A DNA stretch of 64,000 nt from Numida meleagris (Eukaryota; Chordata; Aves; Galliformes; Numididae): contig NC_034421.1 of the NCBI RefSeq assembly GCF_002078875.1, positions 4,031,076 through 4,095,075 of the forward strand. Reading direction: 5' to 3'. Positions within the stretch are counted from its first letter, which is position 1, and the number at the start of each line of letters is the position of its first letter. The notes under the pieces are model-generated. The model was not told where the DNA came from. It searched no databases and saw nothing but the letters and a program-made list of their open reading frames with translations. Made by a program: the position numbers and the translations under genes. Shown here in pieces: positions 51,401 through 63,400 of the stretch.

Positions 51401-54400
51401 GTCTGCAGATTTCCTGACATGCCAAGAGGCTGAATTTCAGCATTCCCTGCTTGGTTCAGTGTGTGTTCTGAAACAGTTGGTTTTCTTATTTGATCAGTGA
51501 TAACAGATGCCAGATAATCATAACAACTTAAATTCTCTCCAATTATATCAGTTTTTCCCCTTTCCTTCTTAGCAGACACACTTGTATAACAAGAGCCAGT
51601 AAAAAAAATTAGGCCAGAATCTTACTGAGCTGAATATATTTTGATTGAATATATGTTGACCAGTACTCCTGGATTTTTTTTTTCCTCTATCAGGAGAAGA
51701 AATGAAGAATGCCAAAGTATGTCAGTGATAACACCTGTATTTGCCTTTGTCATTCCACCTCTCAGGGTCTCCTGGATCCCCTCAGGAAATTCTGGTGACA
51801 AAATCTGCTTCTGGGCTGACGGTGCAATGGACTGAGGGAGATTCTGGAGAAAAACCCACAACTGGGTACATTATAGAGGCACGGCCCTCAGGTAAGCCAT
51901 GGGAAACACAGAGAGTTCGGTGTCCTGAGTTCCCTTCCTTCAGCCCACGCTGAAACCCATCCCACAGTGGAGAGGCTCTTTGACTTCCCAGTGAGCTACT
52001 GGAATTTTGTGAGAGGGAGAGGTTCCCACCCAGCACTAAATCTCTGCTGATTTATTACGTGGGTTATCACATTTTCTCCTGTTTAGGCATAGTCACAGAA
52101 AATTACCCTAAGTGCTCTAGTTTCCACTGTGGTACATCACTGGTAAATCATCCTACTGATGAACCAATACAGTTAATAATTAAAACTCACTTAAATGCTT
52201 ACAGCATCTTTCACGCACAAGGACTTACATGCTTGCAAACTGCTTTTTGAGGACCAAAAATCTATCCTTCAGCAGCAGAACGCAGCAGCTAATCACTGTT
52301 AATAACTGGGCCAGGACTGGAGCAGCATGTGTGCATGGCTACCCCATTTGTTCTGCAGGGAGGGCATCAGTGGGCAAGAGGAGGCTCCTCCAAGTTTTTC
52401 TTGGTGCTTTCCCAGAACTCCTTTGCTTCTGGCAGTTATGTCTAGCTGAAGTTGCCCTCTGCTTTTTCCACAGCATTTTCCCAGTTGGAGAAGATGGTTT
52501 TAAATTTAGGCCTGTGCTCTGGCCTGTTTGCAGCCTCTCCCAGCTTGGTACCCCCTTGCAAATTGAACAAGTGTGCACTTTGCGGCGGCCAAGTCATTAA
52601 CAAATCAGCAAATACTGCCAGGCCTCTGTGTAATCTCACTTGATAAATTCCCTCCACTCTGACAGAAGTGCTGATAACCATTCTCCAAGTACGGTTTTCC
52701 AGCCATTGATGCATCTACCAGATACTCGTTTCATGTAGGCCATGTTTGAATGTCATGATGTCAAAAGCTTTGCTGAAGTCAGGATAGATGATGTCTGTTC
52801 TTTCTCCTCTATTGACAAGGTCTGCTACCCTGTCGCAGGAGGAAATTAGACATGATTTATACTTGACATACCCATGTTGGCTGCTTGTTCTTTTCTTTTT
52901 CACTTCTAGATGCCTACACACTGCTTGATTATGTATCGATTAAGTGAATGCTTATCTGTTTGATTATATAAAGGATCTAAATTCTTTCTTGTATGCATCT
53001 TGAATGTAAGATTACATTTTGAACCAGTGATTTTAATTGTATTCAACCAGACCAATAACAAAATCGTTGTGATCATCAATGAAGCTGCAAATTTCCATAC
53101 TTGCCTTTGGTAGAACTTATTCTGTACTGAGGCACTGCAGGGACCCCAAAAGTTCTTCCAACATTCTGTCATTTAACATGATGTGGGTTTTTTTTCAAGA
53201 CAAAGTGAAGGAAAATGTGTACATTCTCAAAGCACTAGAACTTCCCAGTGATCTCAGTTTTTTTTAATGAAGGCATGTCACCCAGTGCTTCCATTTCCCT
53301 TACATCAGCTTATTGATTCCTGCTCTTTTTTCTTCATAGGCAGAAAATGCTTTCTCTCTTATTTGAATAGTGTTAGTAAGTTAAACCAAAGCTGTTCACC
53401 GAGGTTTGCTTACCAGCTTACATTTCCCCAAACAGGATTTTTAGAGTAAGATTGTTTCAGAGGGAAACCTGTACCCCATGTTCAAATTTGTGTGAGTTGC
53501 AGCACTACAAACCCATCTGATGCTCCTGGGCTTGTCTCACCTGTGGATGCGTACAAACATTTCACAGTTCTTGTCTAAGGATGCAGGATTTGTGGTTCAC
53601 TCTTTTTGAGCAGGAAGAAATAACCGTTCCAAGGCAGGTCTGAGCTGCATTAAGCCTGGGTCATTCCAGCTGGCCTGACGCCACTGGTCCTGGAAACACA
53701 CAGAAGACGTCTTATACTCCTGCTCTTGCAACCTGACTGTTGAGGCATTTAATTCCTCCTCAGATTATTTTAATCCTATTCATGCTGCAGTAGCAAATGA
53801 ACTAGCCATTTGTATGCTGGATTCTCACCCTTAGTTCTGGTTGCAGCTGTAGAAAGCGTGAAATGTGATCCAAAAGAGGAGAGGACTAATTGGAGCGCTT
53901 GCTTATTTCACGCAAGTGGCAGCTTCCTTTCACTACTGCTTTTCTTCCTCATCTCTGCATGGAAGAGTTTGAAATCTGAATTATGAGCTTAACAAAGGCA
54001 GGAGGCTAATTCCCCCTGTCAGGGCTGGCCATTCAGAGACATTTCTGTTTTAATATAATTCTATGAATTTGCTTCTGCATGTTGATTTGTGCGTGTAGTA
54101 GAACATGGATTGGATCAACCTTTATTTTTAAGTACTTTTTGTCCAAGAGAAGAGCAATTGACTTGTGCCCTTCACATAAAATCAAGGAAGGAGTAGATAT
54201 TCATCCTTCTGAGATCAAAAAAGGGACACTGAACAGACAGATGAAAAGCTTTAGCTTGTTGCCAATATTTAAATGCAATACCACTACCTTAGTATTTCAC
54301 ATCTCAAGTGTCATCTATTATAGGCCTCATTACCCCAAACGTTAAATGCTGTATCATCTCATTTTCCCTGCTGCAGCTCCCTGCCAAGACTCTTCCATCA

Positions 54401-57400
54401 GAGTAAGAGGGTGGCTTTCTGTCATAAATGGCAAACTCTACCTGCTTTTGTCACTTCCCTTCAAATTTTTCAGTGCCCCGCTGTGTTTTGCAGGCCTCCA
54501 GCTGCCCTGCTGGGTTTAGCAATGGTGGCAGCAGGCAACTGAGATTGTTCATTTCATTTCCCCATTTCTCTCCCAGATTTATGGCAGGTGACCAGGCTGA
54601 CTATCTCCTGTGCATTTTGATTATACTTAGACACCAGCATGGAGCAGGCAAACCAATATTTTTCCAGAGTGATCTGTGCTAGAGGAAGGTATTACAGAAA
54701 CAGAAGTGTTTTTCTTTTCCTTCAACTCATCTGTCCCTGGAGAAATGGATTCCAGTTTAGCTCCTTTTGCATTACAAGAAATGCAATTAAGCGGCCCCTG
54801 TCACTGCCACAGAAAGCACTCCCTAGACATCCACTAGGCTGGCTAAGAAGTAGGTATTAGATCATATCCTTTGTTTCTACGTGCTGAACAGAAGACAGAA
54901 ATGGCACATCAATGTAAGGGTTCCCAGCACTGCTGATGGAGTGGAGAGGATGAGTTTGCCCCTCTTCTCCCAACTGTGCGTTGTCTCCAAGCCTCCTTTC
55001 TCCATATTGTGCTTTACTTTTCGGCATGCAGCCTGTAAAGCATGCAGCAGTGTCACACAGGCTTTCCTCCCCAGTTATCCCCTCTCTGCAAAGCATGTAT
55101 TTCTGCCCCGCGGCCTAGGGAACCATGCTGCCAGGAATACACGTCCACGTGTAGGCCTTCATGCACACCTTGGCCTGCTGCAGGCATCTCGAGGTGTGGG
55201 GCAGCCATGCAGGGGCTCAGTCACTCTGCTGTGTGACCCTTGATACCTCAGGAAGGCCTCCAAAGCAGGACGGAGTTTTCCTGTTGTGCTTGCTCTCTCC
55301 CCACCACGTGTTTTAGGTTTTGTTGGTTTGTTTTTCCCAAGTAGGGCATGACTTAGTCCCAGTGGGAGAGAGTTGCAGCTTAATAATAACACCAATAACA
55401 ACACCTCTAGCACTCCGGCTGGCATGAAAAGGCCGGCTGCACTGCAGATCAACCACACATCATGAGTTCAGGATGCGGGTACTCTGAGGAGTGTTTTCTT
55501 TTGTTCCCCTGGATGATCAGTTCCATGAAAGCAGCAGACGTTTTGGGGAAGAACTTGTCTATTTGGAGTGAGGATTGTCCTTCCCATGAATGCTGGTTTT
55601 TGCTTCCCACACCCCAAGGGCAGATCTCACTTCAGTTTTCTTTCTGGTGTCTTGAGAAACGTTTTTATATTTTCTTCCTTTTCTATTTATTTTTAAACAA
55701 ATGAGGGAGTGCAGTGTCAAACATGGACACAAACCAGCGGAAGTCAGTAAATTCAAAGTGAAGGGTGCAGCTGCATTGCCGGCATCTGCCATGGGGCCTT
55801 TGGTTCGCGTCTGCTCACAAGCAACATGCTGAGGTTGACAGTTTGTCAGCCTTCACTTCCCATTCTTGTCCTTTCCTTAGTTTGCATGATAATCCATCCC
55901 TTTGCCTCTGACAAATGTTTCCACATTTTAATTTTGCCCTCTGTAGGAGGAACAGTACTTGCATTCAGCAAGTCCTTAATTCTCAGCTGCTTCTCCCTTC
56001 ATAAACCTGCTAATGTGTAATTAGGAGAAAGTTTTACAGCACAGCCCTCCTCTTTCTCCAAGGGGGAAGGCTGGTGCTTAAGACCCAAATAACTGACAGC
56101 TTTCCATCTCTCCAGCTGTAGCACGGCAGTCGTTTGTTAGCAGCTGGAGCTACCAGAGCCAGGAGCCCTCGTTACTGCCTGACAGTTTTATATGGAACCC
56201 AATTAACTCCCTGTGAAACCAGGCTAGCATGTAGCTGCTGTGCTTGGACTGTGCCTCACCAGAGTGGTCAGCACCTGCTCATGAGGGTGCCTAGTCTGGA
56301 ACTGGGGAAGGTCAGAGGTGGCTTTGCCTTCCCCTGACATTTGGGTCTTCTATGTGTTAATACCCAGTTGATATCCCAACCACGGCATGCTCATCATTCC
56401 CCCCAAAACGGAGTGGAGAATGCTGTGTATGGTATACTAATGATTTTCTATTGAACTTAAAGGCCAATCTTCACTATCATAGGTGGCCTTCTAATGAATT
56501 CTCTTTCACCTGAACTCCTGACATTTAGAGCCAACCTAGTTTTAAGGGAGGAGGAAGAGATGGGGGAATGAATTCACAGGTTTGTGTTCAATATTTAATT
56601 GCAGAGCTCGCTACTGAAATAAAATGTCTTTTTTAGTTTGGATATATCCGATTGCAATGTCTGTCTATACAGATGGGCCTGAATATTCTGAACAGAGATT
56701 AGAAAGATTGAGGCTCTGTAATTAAAAGCTTTGTTGGCCAGAGCTGGGGAAGCCTCAAACTACCTTGTCTATAACATCTCCTTGGCATCAGCAGTGGGAG
56801 AGACATCCTTATTGCAAGCTTTACAGAGTGGTTAAATTTACACTTTCTTGGTCTGCTGGATATTCTGCTTTGTGCACCTTGATAGGTTTGAGAAAATAAG
56901 CAAGGAAGTGTATGTGAACAGTTGTGTTTGTTGCAATGAGCGCTGAACATTCATTTTTACTGTTGCTTTTTCTTCCCCCATTTAAGCAGCTTTCAGTGTA
57001 AACAAATTGCTTTTCCGACAATTCACAATGGGCTCAAATTCTCTTATTGCTGTTTACAAATGTGTTTATGAAAGCTCAAGCAATTCTAGCAATTATAGCA
57101 ATATTTTATAGTCTGAGATGCATCTTCTTAGTATTGGTGGCTGCAACAATCTAACTTTGAAAATGCATCCCTCACTCCACCCTTTTCGGATAAACTAAAT
57201 CCCAGGCTCCCTTTTTATCATGTTGTAAGTTTACGTGGTAGAAATAATCTGGTCTTCAATTGCCCTGTAAAAGAGAAGTCAATATTTTATCTCTTGTTTT
57301 ATAGCCATTGTAATATCCAACTAATACTTAACAATGGTACATTATGATAACTTCATTATACACTGATCATGGTGGTGAATAATGCATTGGTCTGAATTTT

Positions 57401-60400
57401 AAGCCTGACAGAAGAATTACCTATTTTTATTGTTCTTTAGTATTTCTCAAATGTAGCTGGAACAATAACATTTCAGCCTGCTTTCTGCATCCACTGAGAC
57501 TGCCAATCCTCACGATCAGAAAAGTTGTTAGTCATCGTGTGTGTTGCTAGATGTGCAGCACGTTACAAATCACCAAACCAACGTTTACTGATGCCAAAGT
57601 TAAAACATTCACATGGAAATGCACCTGCAGTGTTAATCAGTCCATCTTTGCTGTTATCCCCTGTTGCACAGAAGTAGGCTAAGGGCCAAATTGTGTTCTG
57701 TTACACCAACACAGCTTTGGAATTGCTGCAGCGTCTCCAATTAGTTTACACTCGGGTAAATACAAAGCAAATGAGAACAGATTCTGGCCTCATACTGCAG
57801 CAGCAGAACAAGTTGCTACGGGTAGTGCTGCTGGCTCCTGCTTATTGTTACCTCGATAACACCTCAAGCTGCAGGAGTCCTGCTGATGCTTGGATCTCAC
57901 AGTGCAGAGGGCTTTCTTTCAAACTCCTGCACTGGAATAGTATCTGTGCAGAGGTTATCACAGCCTTCCTGTTGCTGTGGGACATACAGAGAAAAATAGA
58001 CATTGCTTGAACAGCTTTGATAACTAAAAGTAGAAGCCCGATCAGGTCAGATCCTTAAGAGCTGTGCTGGCTGAGGCTAGCTGAGAGTTTGGCACCATGC
58101 GTAGACCGTAACTTCACTTTGTCAGTGGAAGTGCTGGGCACCAATTGTTGCTGATATGCAGTCTAGTTAGATTAATGTTTGATTCCTGCACTCAAAATTA
58201 TTGACTGGCATCTTTAATTATAGTTGGTTTTGTTCTTACTGGTAACAGCATCCATCTAGTTGAAAGTTCTTTCCATTGAAGTCAAGTGAAAGTAAGGTTA
58301 CGGGTATGGATCAGGGACTGGAACGGTGCCTAGTCAGGATGAGCATCAGGATAAATGTCAGTGTGGCTGCAGAGAGCTGAGATTACCCTACCGAAACGCT
58401 CTCATCAGTTATGCAGAAGGCATCGTGTTTCCCGAAACTTTGAAAGCTTTGTGATACGAACAAAACCTCGTTCCTGCTTAAAAATGGATGGCACAGAAAT
58501 GCTGCCTCACTCCATGGGCTCTGCCACGCTGCAGTCCAGCCCATGCAGAGGACACATCTCCATGGATGTTGAGAACCAAGCAGCACTCCAGTAGCACCAG
58601 TCCACCAGGCACCAGTTCGTGCAAGGCCACAGTGCTTCCTGCCGAAACCCAACTCTGGCATCGGTTTGCAAAACTTAGTCTACACGCTTGGATAGCGAAG
58701 TCAGTTTAGCAATGTAAAAAGCAGACAAAACCTCTGCAATTAGACCTCATTAATGTAGCAGGTTGCTCTGGGCTTGCTTGCTCTGTCAGGTAACAGGCAT
58801 GCAGATGCAGTGACCTTAGCCGGGCAGGAGGGACCCAGATGGCTGCCAGCTGCTCTAGCCAGCTTAGGTCACCACAGGTGCTGCTGCAGCTTTTAGCAGC
58901 CATGTCTCCCAGCTGGGCTGTTATGACACCCCCTCCACGAGTAAATCCTTTTACAGATGAGGTCTTGCAGTGCATTCTGACATTTGTGCGTATCGCTGAG
59001 CAGCCTTCAGGTAAGCACGTCCACTGCCTGTGGTGGAAGCACACAATTAACGACAATTATTTTTCACAATCAAAAAGAAGTGCCAAGTCACACAGTTAAT
59101 GCCGTCCCTCTCCTCGCTGCTTTCCCAGATGAAGGACTGTGGGACATGTTTGTGAAGGACATTCCTCGCAGCGCCACCTCCTACACCGTCAGCCTGGACA
59201 AACTCAAACAAGGTGTGACCTACGAATTTCGGGTGGTGGCTGTCAATGAATATGGCTATGGAGAGCCAAGTGTTCCCTCTGTGGCCGTATCAGGTAATCG
59301 TGTTTGCGTGATACGTTTTCCAACAGGTTTTCTTATTGAGAGTGGAGGAGGAAGAAAAAAAAACAAAACAAAACAAAATCAGTTTCTCATGTAACAACAA
59401 AACACCAAGGCCAGCTTGTTTTCGCTTGTTTCAAGGCAAAATGAGAGTAATGTTGTTGAGAATCAAGGCTTGTTATTTCAGTATACTTTAACTCTCAAAG
59501 GGAAAAATAAGCTTGTGCCATTTTTAAGCTTGGCAAAGAACCTTCTCAGGAAGTTTGTGAGCGTGTTTACATGTAAGATTTCTTGCCTTAAGACTAATTT
59601 ACAAAGTCTACAATTTGTTTGCTTTTCTTCCTTCCTCCTCTCCAGGTCTGTTGTTTTGTTTACTCTGCTTTCTTCTCTTTTCCCAAGGTTCTGTGATAAG
59701 CACTTTCTGTGTTATTTTATATTTAGCTCTCAAGAATGTCAAAATGTAGTCTGCCAAGATTACTCATTATATCCTCAGTGCTGGCAATTCCGGCACACTG
59801 CGATGCCCCCAGTCCCCCTTCATTCCAGCAGATTGGCAGTGCTGTTCATGGACTCTTTGCACCCTTCCCACTCCACTGTGATAATTCCCAGTAAACAGAT
59901 CTATGGCCTAAACACGCTTCCAGAGTCCCTTTGAACAAAGTAGCACTCTGATTTCCTGAAGGAACCTTCAATGCTGTGAAAAGAAACTTTCAATTCCACT
60001 CAGCTTGCCGTGCTTGGACTGCTTTAGTTTGATGGGCTGTTGTGAAGTGGGAGAGCTTGCCCTTAAACGTCTTGCTCGCATCTCCTCGTACCCTTGCAGA
60101 GAGGGTTGTACTCCAGGTTGCTTTTGAGCAACAGGTTTCATCCTCGCTGTGTCAGCAAAGATAGATGAGGAATAAAAGAACCTGATAAAATGTCTTTGTG
60201 ATTCAAAGTTCTGGAGAGTCCTGAGAACTTGGCAGTGCTCCAGCATCTGGAGTGGCTTTTATCTCTTTGCTTCTCGAGTGAAAAGCATAAACACCATTCA
60301 GCGGTTACCCAGCAGGCAGGAGCAGTAAACGCTGCTATCGCCATCACGGCTGCATTTGTCCTTACACAATTAACCACTTAGCCTGAGAGTTGTCTGTGGA

Positions 60401-63400
60401 TTTCAGTGTGAGTGCTATCCTTGCTTTTCTCCTTCAGGACAAGGGCATAGACAACCCACTTCAAACACCAAGAGTCAGTGTTTTTCCTATCTGTGGTTTC
60501 ACAGAGGCTATAGCACAATGTAAAGGGTCAGCGAGCATGTCAGTCTTTCCATTCCCAGAAGACGTTATTCCCCTGAAGCTGGGCATGCAACTCCTTCTGA
60601 TGCTTTTTATAAATAAACTGCTTGTTTGTAAGTTCTCCACTTGAACAGAACTATTTAATTCACCTCCTTTTGATGCTTCAGTATTCATCTCAAATTGCTG
60701 CGTGAAAGTAAGAGGTTTCCGTTGAGATTCTCAGCCGTAAAAGTATACAGCGTTTTATGCTGGCCACTTCAGCTCACACAGGGAGGTGTAAATTGCACTG
60801 AATCTGCTCAGCCCAGCGTGCCTTGTGCAGTTTGCCTTTAGGACTTTGTTACCCTGGGCTGGCCTCCTAACAAATAAAGATAGTGGCTGCTTTTCACTGC
60901 TGCAGAATACCCGGTGATCTGGAACAGATTGCCCACATCATCAGGCTTACAGCACACTTTAGTTTACATCCATGGTCCAGGACAGTGAGAGGAAAGAGGG
61001 TGCCTGGGTTCAGTGGCAGTGAAGATTTGGATTGGTCTCCTGGCATCATCCAGTCCTTATAGGGTAGACTATAGGGAGATTATATACAACTGCTCTTTGT
61101 GCTCCAGTGGCAGCACTTTTGGTCAAAGCCGAGGGATGCTGTCAAGGAGAATATCACAGCAAAAAAAAAAAAAACAATACTATGTACTGCTTCAAACCAC
61201 AGCTGGGCAAGAGAACTCTAGAAAGGGGAAGTTAGAATCACTGTTATGCCTTCAGAGGAGGTCAAATGGAGTGAAATGTCTAACACAAAATTCAGGCAAC
61301 TCCTTTGAACACCTCTTTCCAGAGCGCTGCTAGGGGTCTTGCTCACTGTGGGGGAGAAGGGGAAATTCTACGGGAGCGTAAAGAGTTGTTGCTGTTCATC
61401 TTTGTGTTTTCAGCTCAAACAGAAGCCCCTTTCTATGAGGAGTGGTGGTTTCTGCTGGTGATGGCTCTCTCAAGTCTGATTCTGATCCTCTTGGTGGTGT
61501 TTGCTTTGGTCCTGCATGGCCAGAGCAAGAAGTACAGGAACTGCAGCACAGGTAAGACAGCAGCTCTGCACTGTACACACGCTCTCAAGATCTTCAGGAA
61601 TTAGAAATATCTTCCCTTTGAAATCTTAATTTCACCAGCATGAGCTCTCTTTATAGGTATTTTGTTTGACAGAAGAGTTGGATAGTTTTACTATTTGATT
61701 TGGTAGAGATGGCTTTTGCCCATGGCTTTGCCGGGCAAAGAGTGCCTGCGCCTGCGAGATTCTGGAAGTTAACCACAGGCTTGGACAGAACAGCACCTGG
61801 AAGGCCCAAGGACTGTAACAAAAGCCAAGGCGTCTGGGTCAAATGCTTGGCAGAAGACCACAAAGAATGAATGAGCTGAGACTTCATTTAGCTTAGATGT
61901 CATTCCCTGATAGATGGGGAGAAGATTCTGCTTTCCATGTCTGTACCCAATGCAAATGTCCTATGGCTGGATGTGTGAGGAGTACATCATAGCTCCTTTA
62001 TATTAAATAGAGTGCCCAGCGTGTCACGTTCATTCCCTAAGCCAAGCTGCAGTTACTGGGCTGGCGCCAAGGAGATAGGAGGTGCCTTGGTTATCTGGGC
62101 CTGTTAGACTTCAAGGCACTGTGAGGATCAAGATTTGAATTTTCCTTTAGTTAAGGTTTTTACCACTCCTTTCTGAAAGGAAAGAGGAGCTACTTGCTGT
62201 GTAACTAGGAATGCTGAAAGTCCCCTTCTTAAGCAGCTGGTTCTGGAGCAGTGAATATTATTTCTTTACCTTTTCTTCACCTTATATGAAAAAATCATTC
62301 ATTTGTGTGTTTCTTTGGTAGCCTTCTCCACCTCCAGCAAGAAATTGCTCTGCTTCTAGAAGGTGCCAAAAAGGCCCGTTAATGAGTCAGATTGAGTGGA
62401 TGAGTCTTTATGCTACTCATTCTAAGGGATTAATGTAATGAAGGAGTCTGGAAAGAGTCTTCCAGGCAGTATTTAGCAATTCAGTCCCAAAGAGAAGATC
62501 TTTTCTTTCTTTATAATTCACTTCTAACAAGCGTTAGAAAATCAGATTTTAGTCCCATGGCATATAAAATGTATGAATACCATGGCATTTTACCAAGTTA
62601 ATACTATTACATATTTGTATGCATAGCTCATAGGAAATCAGTCATCTTCTCAGTTTTGCTCTGTGTTTGGGGGACAGACAAGAAAAGACACGTCTGACCT
62701 GCACTGTCAGGTATCAGTGTTCACACTGAGTCTTAACGTAGCACTGAAATGGAAGCTGAGGATGGAGCACCTGTCTGCAGCAAAGTGGCAATACGCAACT
62801 GGTCTTTCTCCCCAGGACACTAGCCAAGCTCACACCTTTGGGATTACAAAGAGCATGGGAGAGAATAAGCTCTTGCTGTATTTAATCACAAGAACAAACA
62901 TACCTTGCTGTATTTTCCCTTTTCTGCCAGTCCCTGTCCTTTTCCCCGCCTTACATTGTCTGGTGATTTCTCACACCTATATCTTATTCTCATTACATCT
63001 CTGACATCTTTTTCCCATTTGCTACCCACTAACCCTTTATCTTGCTTTCCTGCCTTTTTTGTTGCTTTTTTTTTTTCTTCTTTTTCTGCCTTCCCTAGTT
63101 TTAATTTGCTTCAGTCAGCATAAATGGGATTCATGTCACCTGGTTCAGGACATCTTCAATGGCCACCTGAAATACTCACCTGGATTCCATTTGTAGTCAA
63201 AAGACAAGAATAAGCACTTGTGGAGAACAGTTCACCTGCATTATCTGAGATATTTACCATTGAATGAAATGCATTCATCCATGACTCCTTCCCTCCCCTC
63301 TTTTTGCTCCTTCTGCCTGTCTGCACTCCTGATATGCTCTTTTCTTCCACTTTGTATTCATTTATCAGTAACAAAGCTAGAGAGATTTTTTAAAAATTAG

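Larger units (their letters stand above)
51892..59128 (+). other. SDK2: SDK2 intron 15, 7.2 kb
   Basis: Phase-1 intron inside FNIII 13. It contains a fossil CR1-like reverse-transcriptase fragment in antisense (about 52590-52985) and, 118 nt before exon 16, a candidate 54-nt in-frame exon (58957-59010). No other gene is seen. Confidence 0.83.

Noticed and set aside
57732..57755. 24-nt in-phase stretch in intron 15 between GCTGCAG and TCGG|GTAAAT
   Set aside because: There is no pyrimidine tract before the acceptor and the donor is only moderate; far weaker than 58957-59010.
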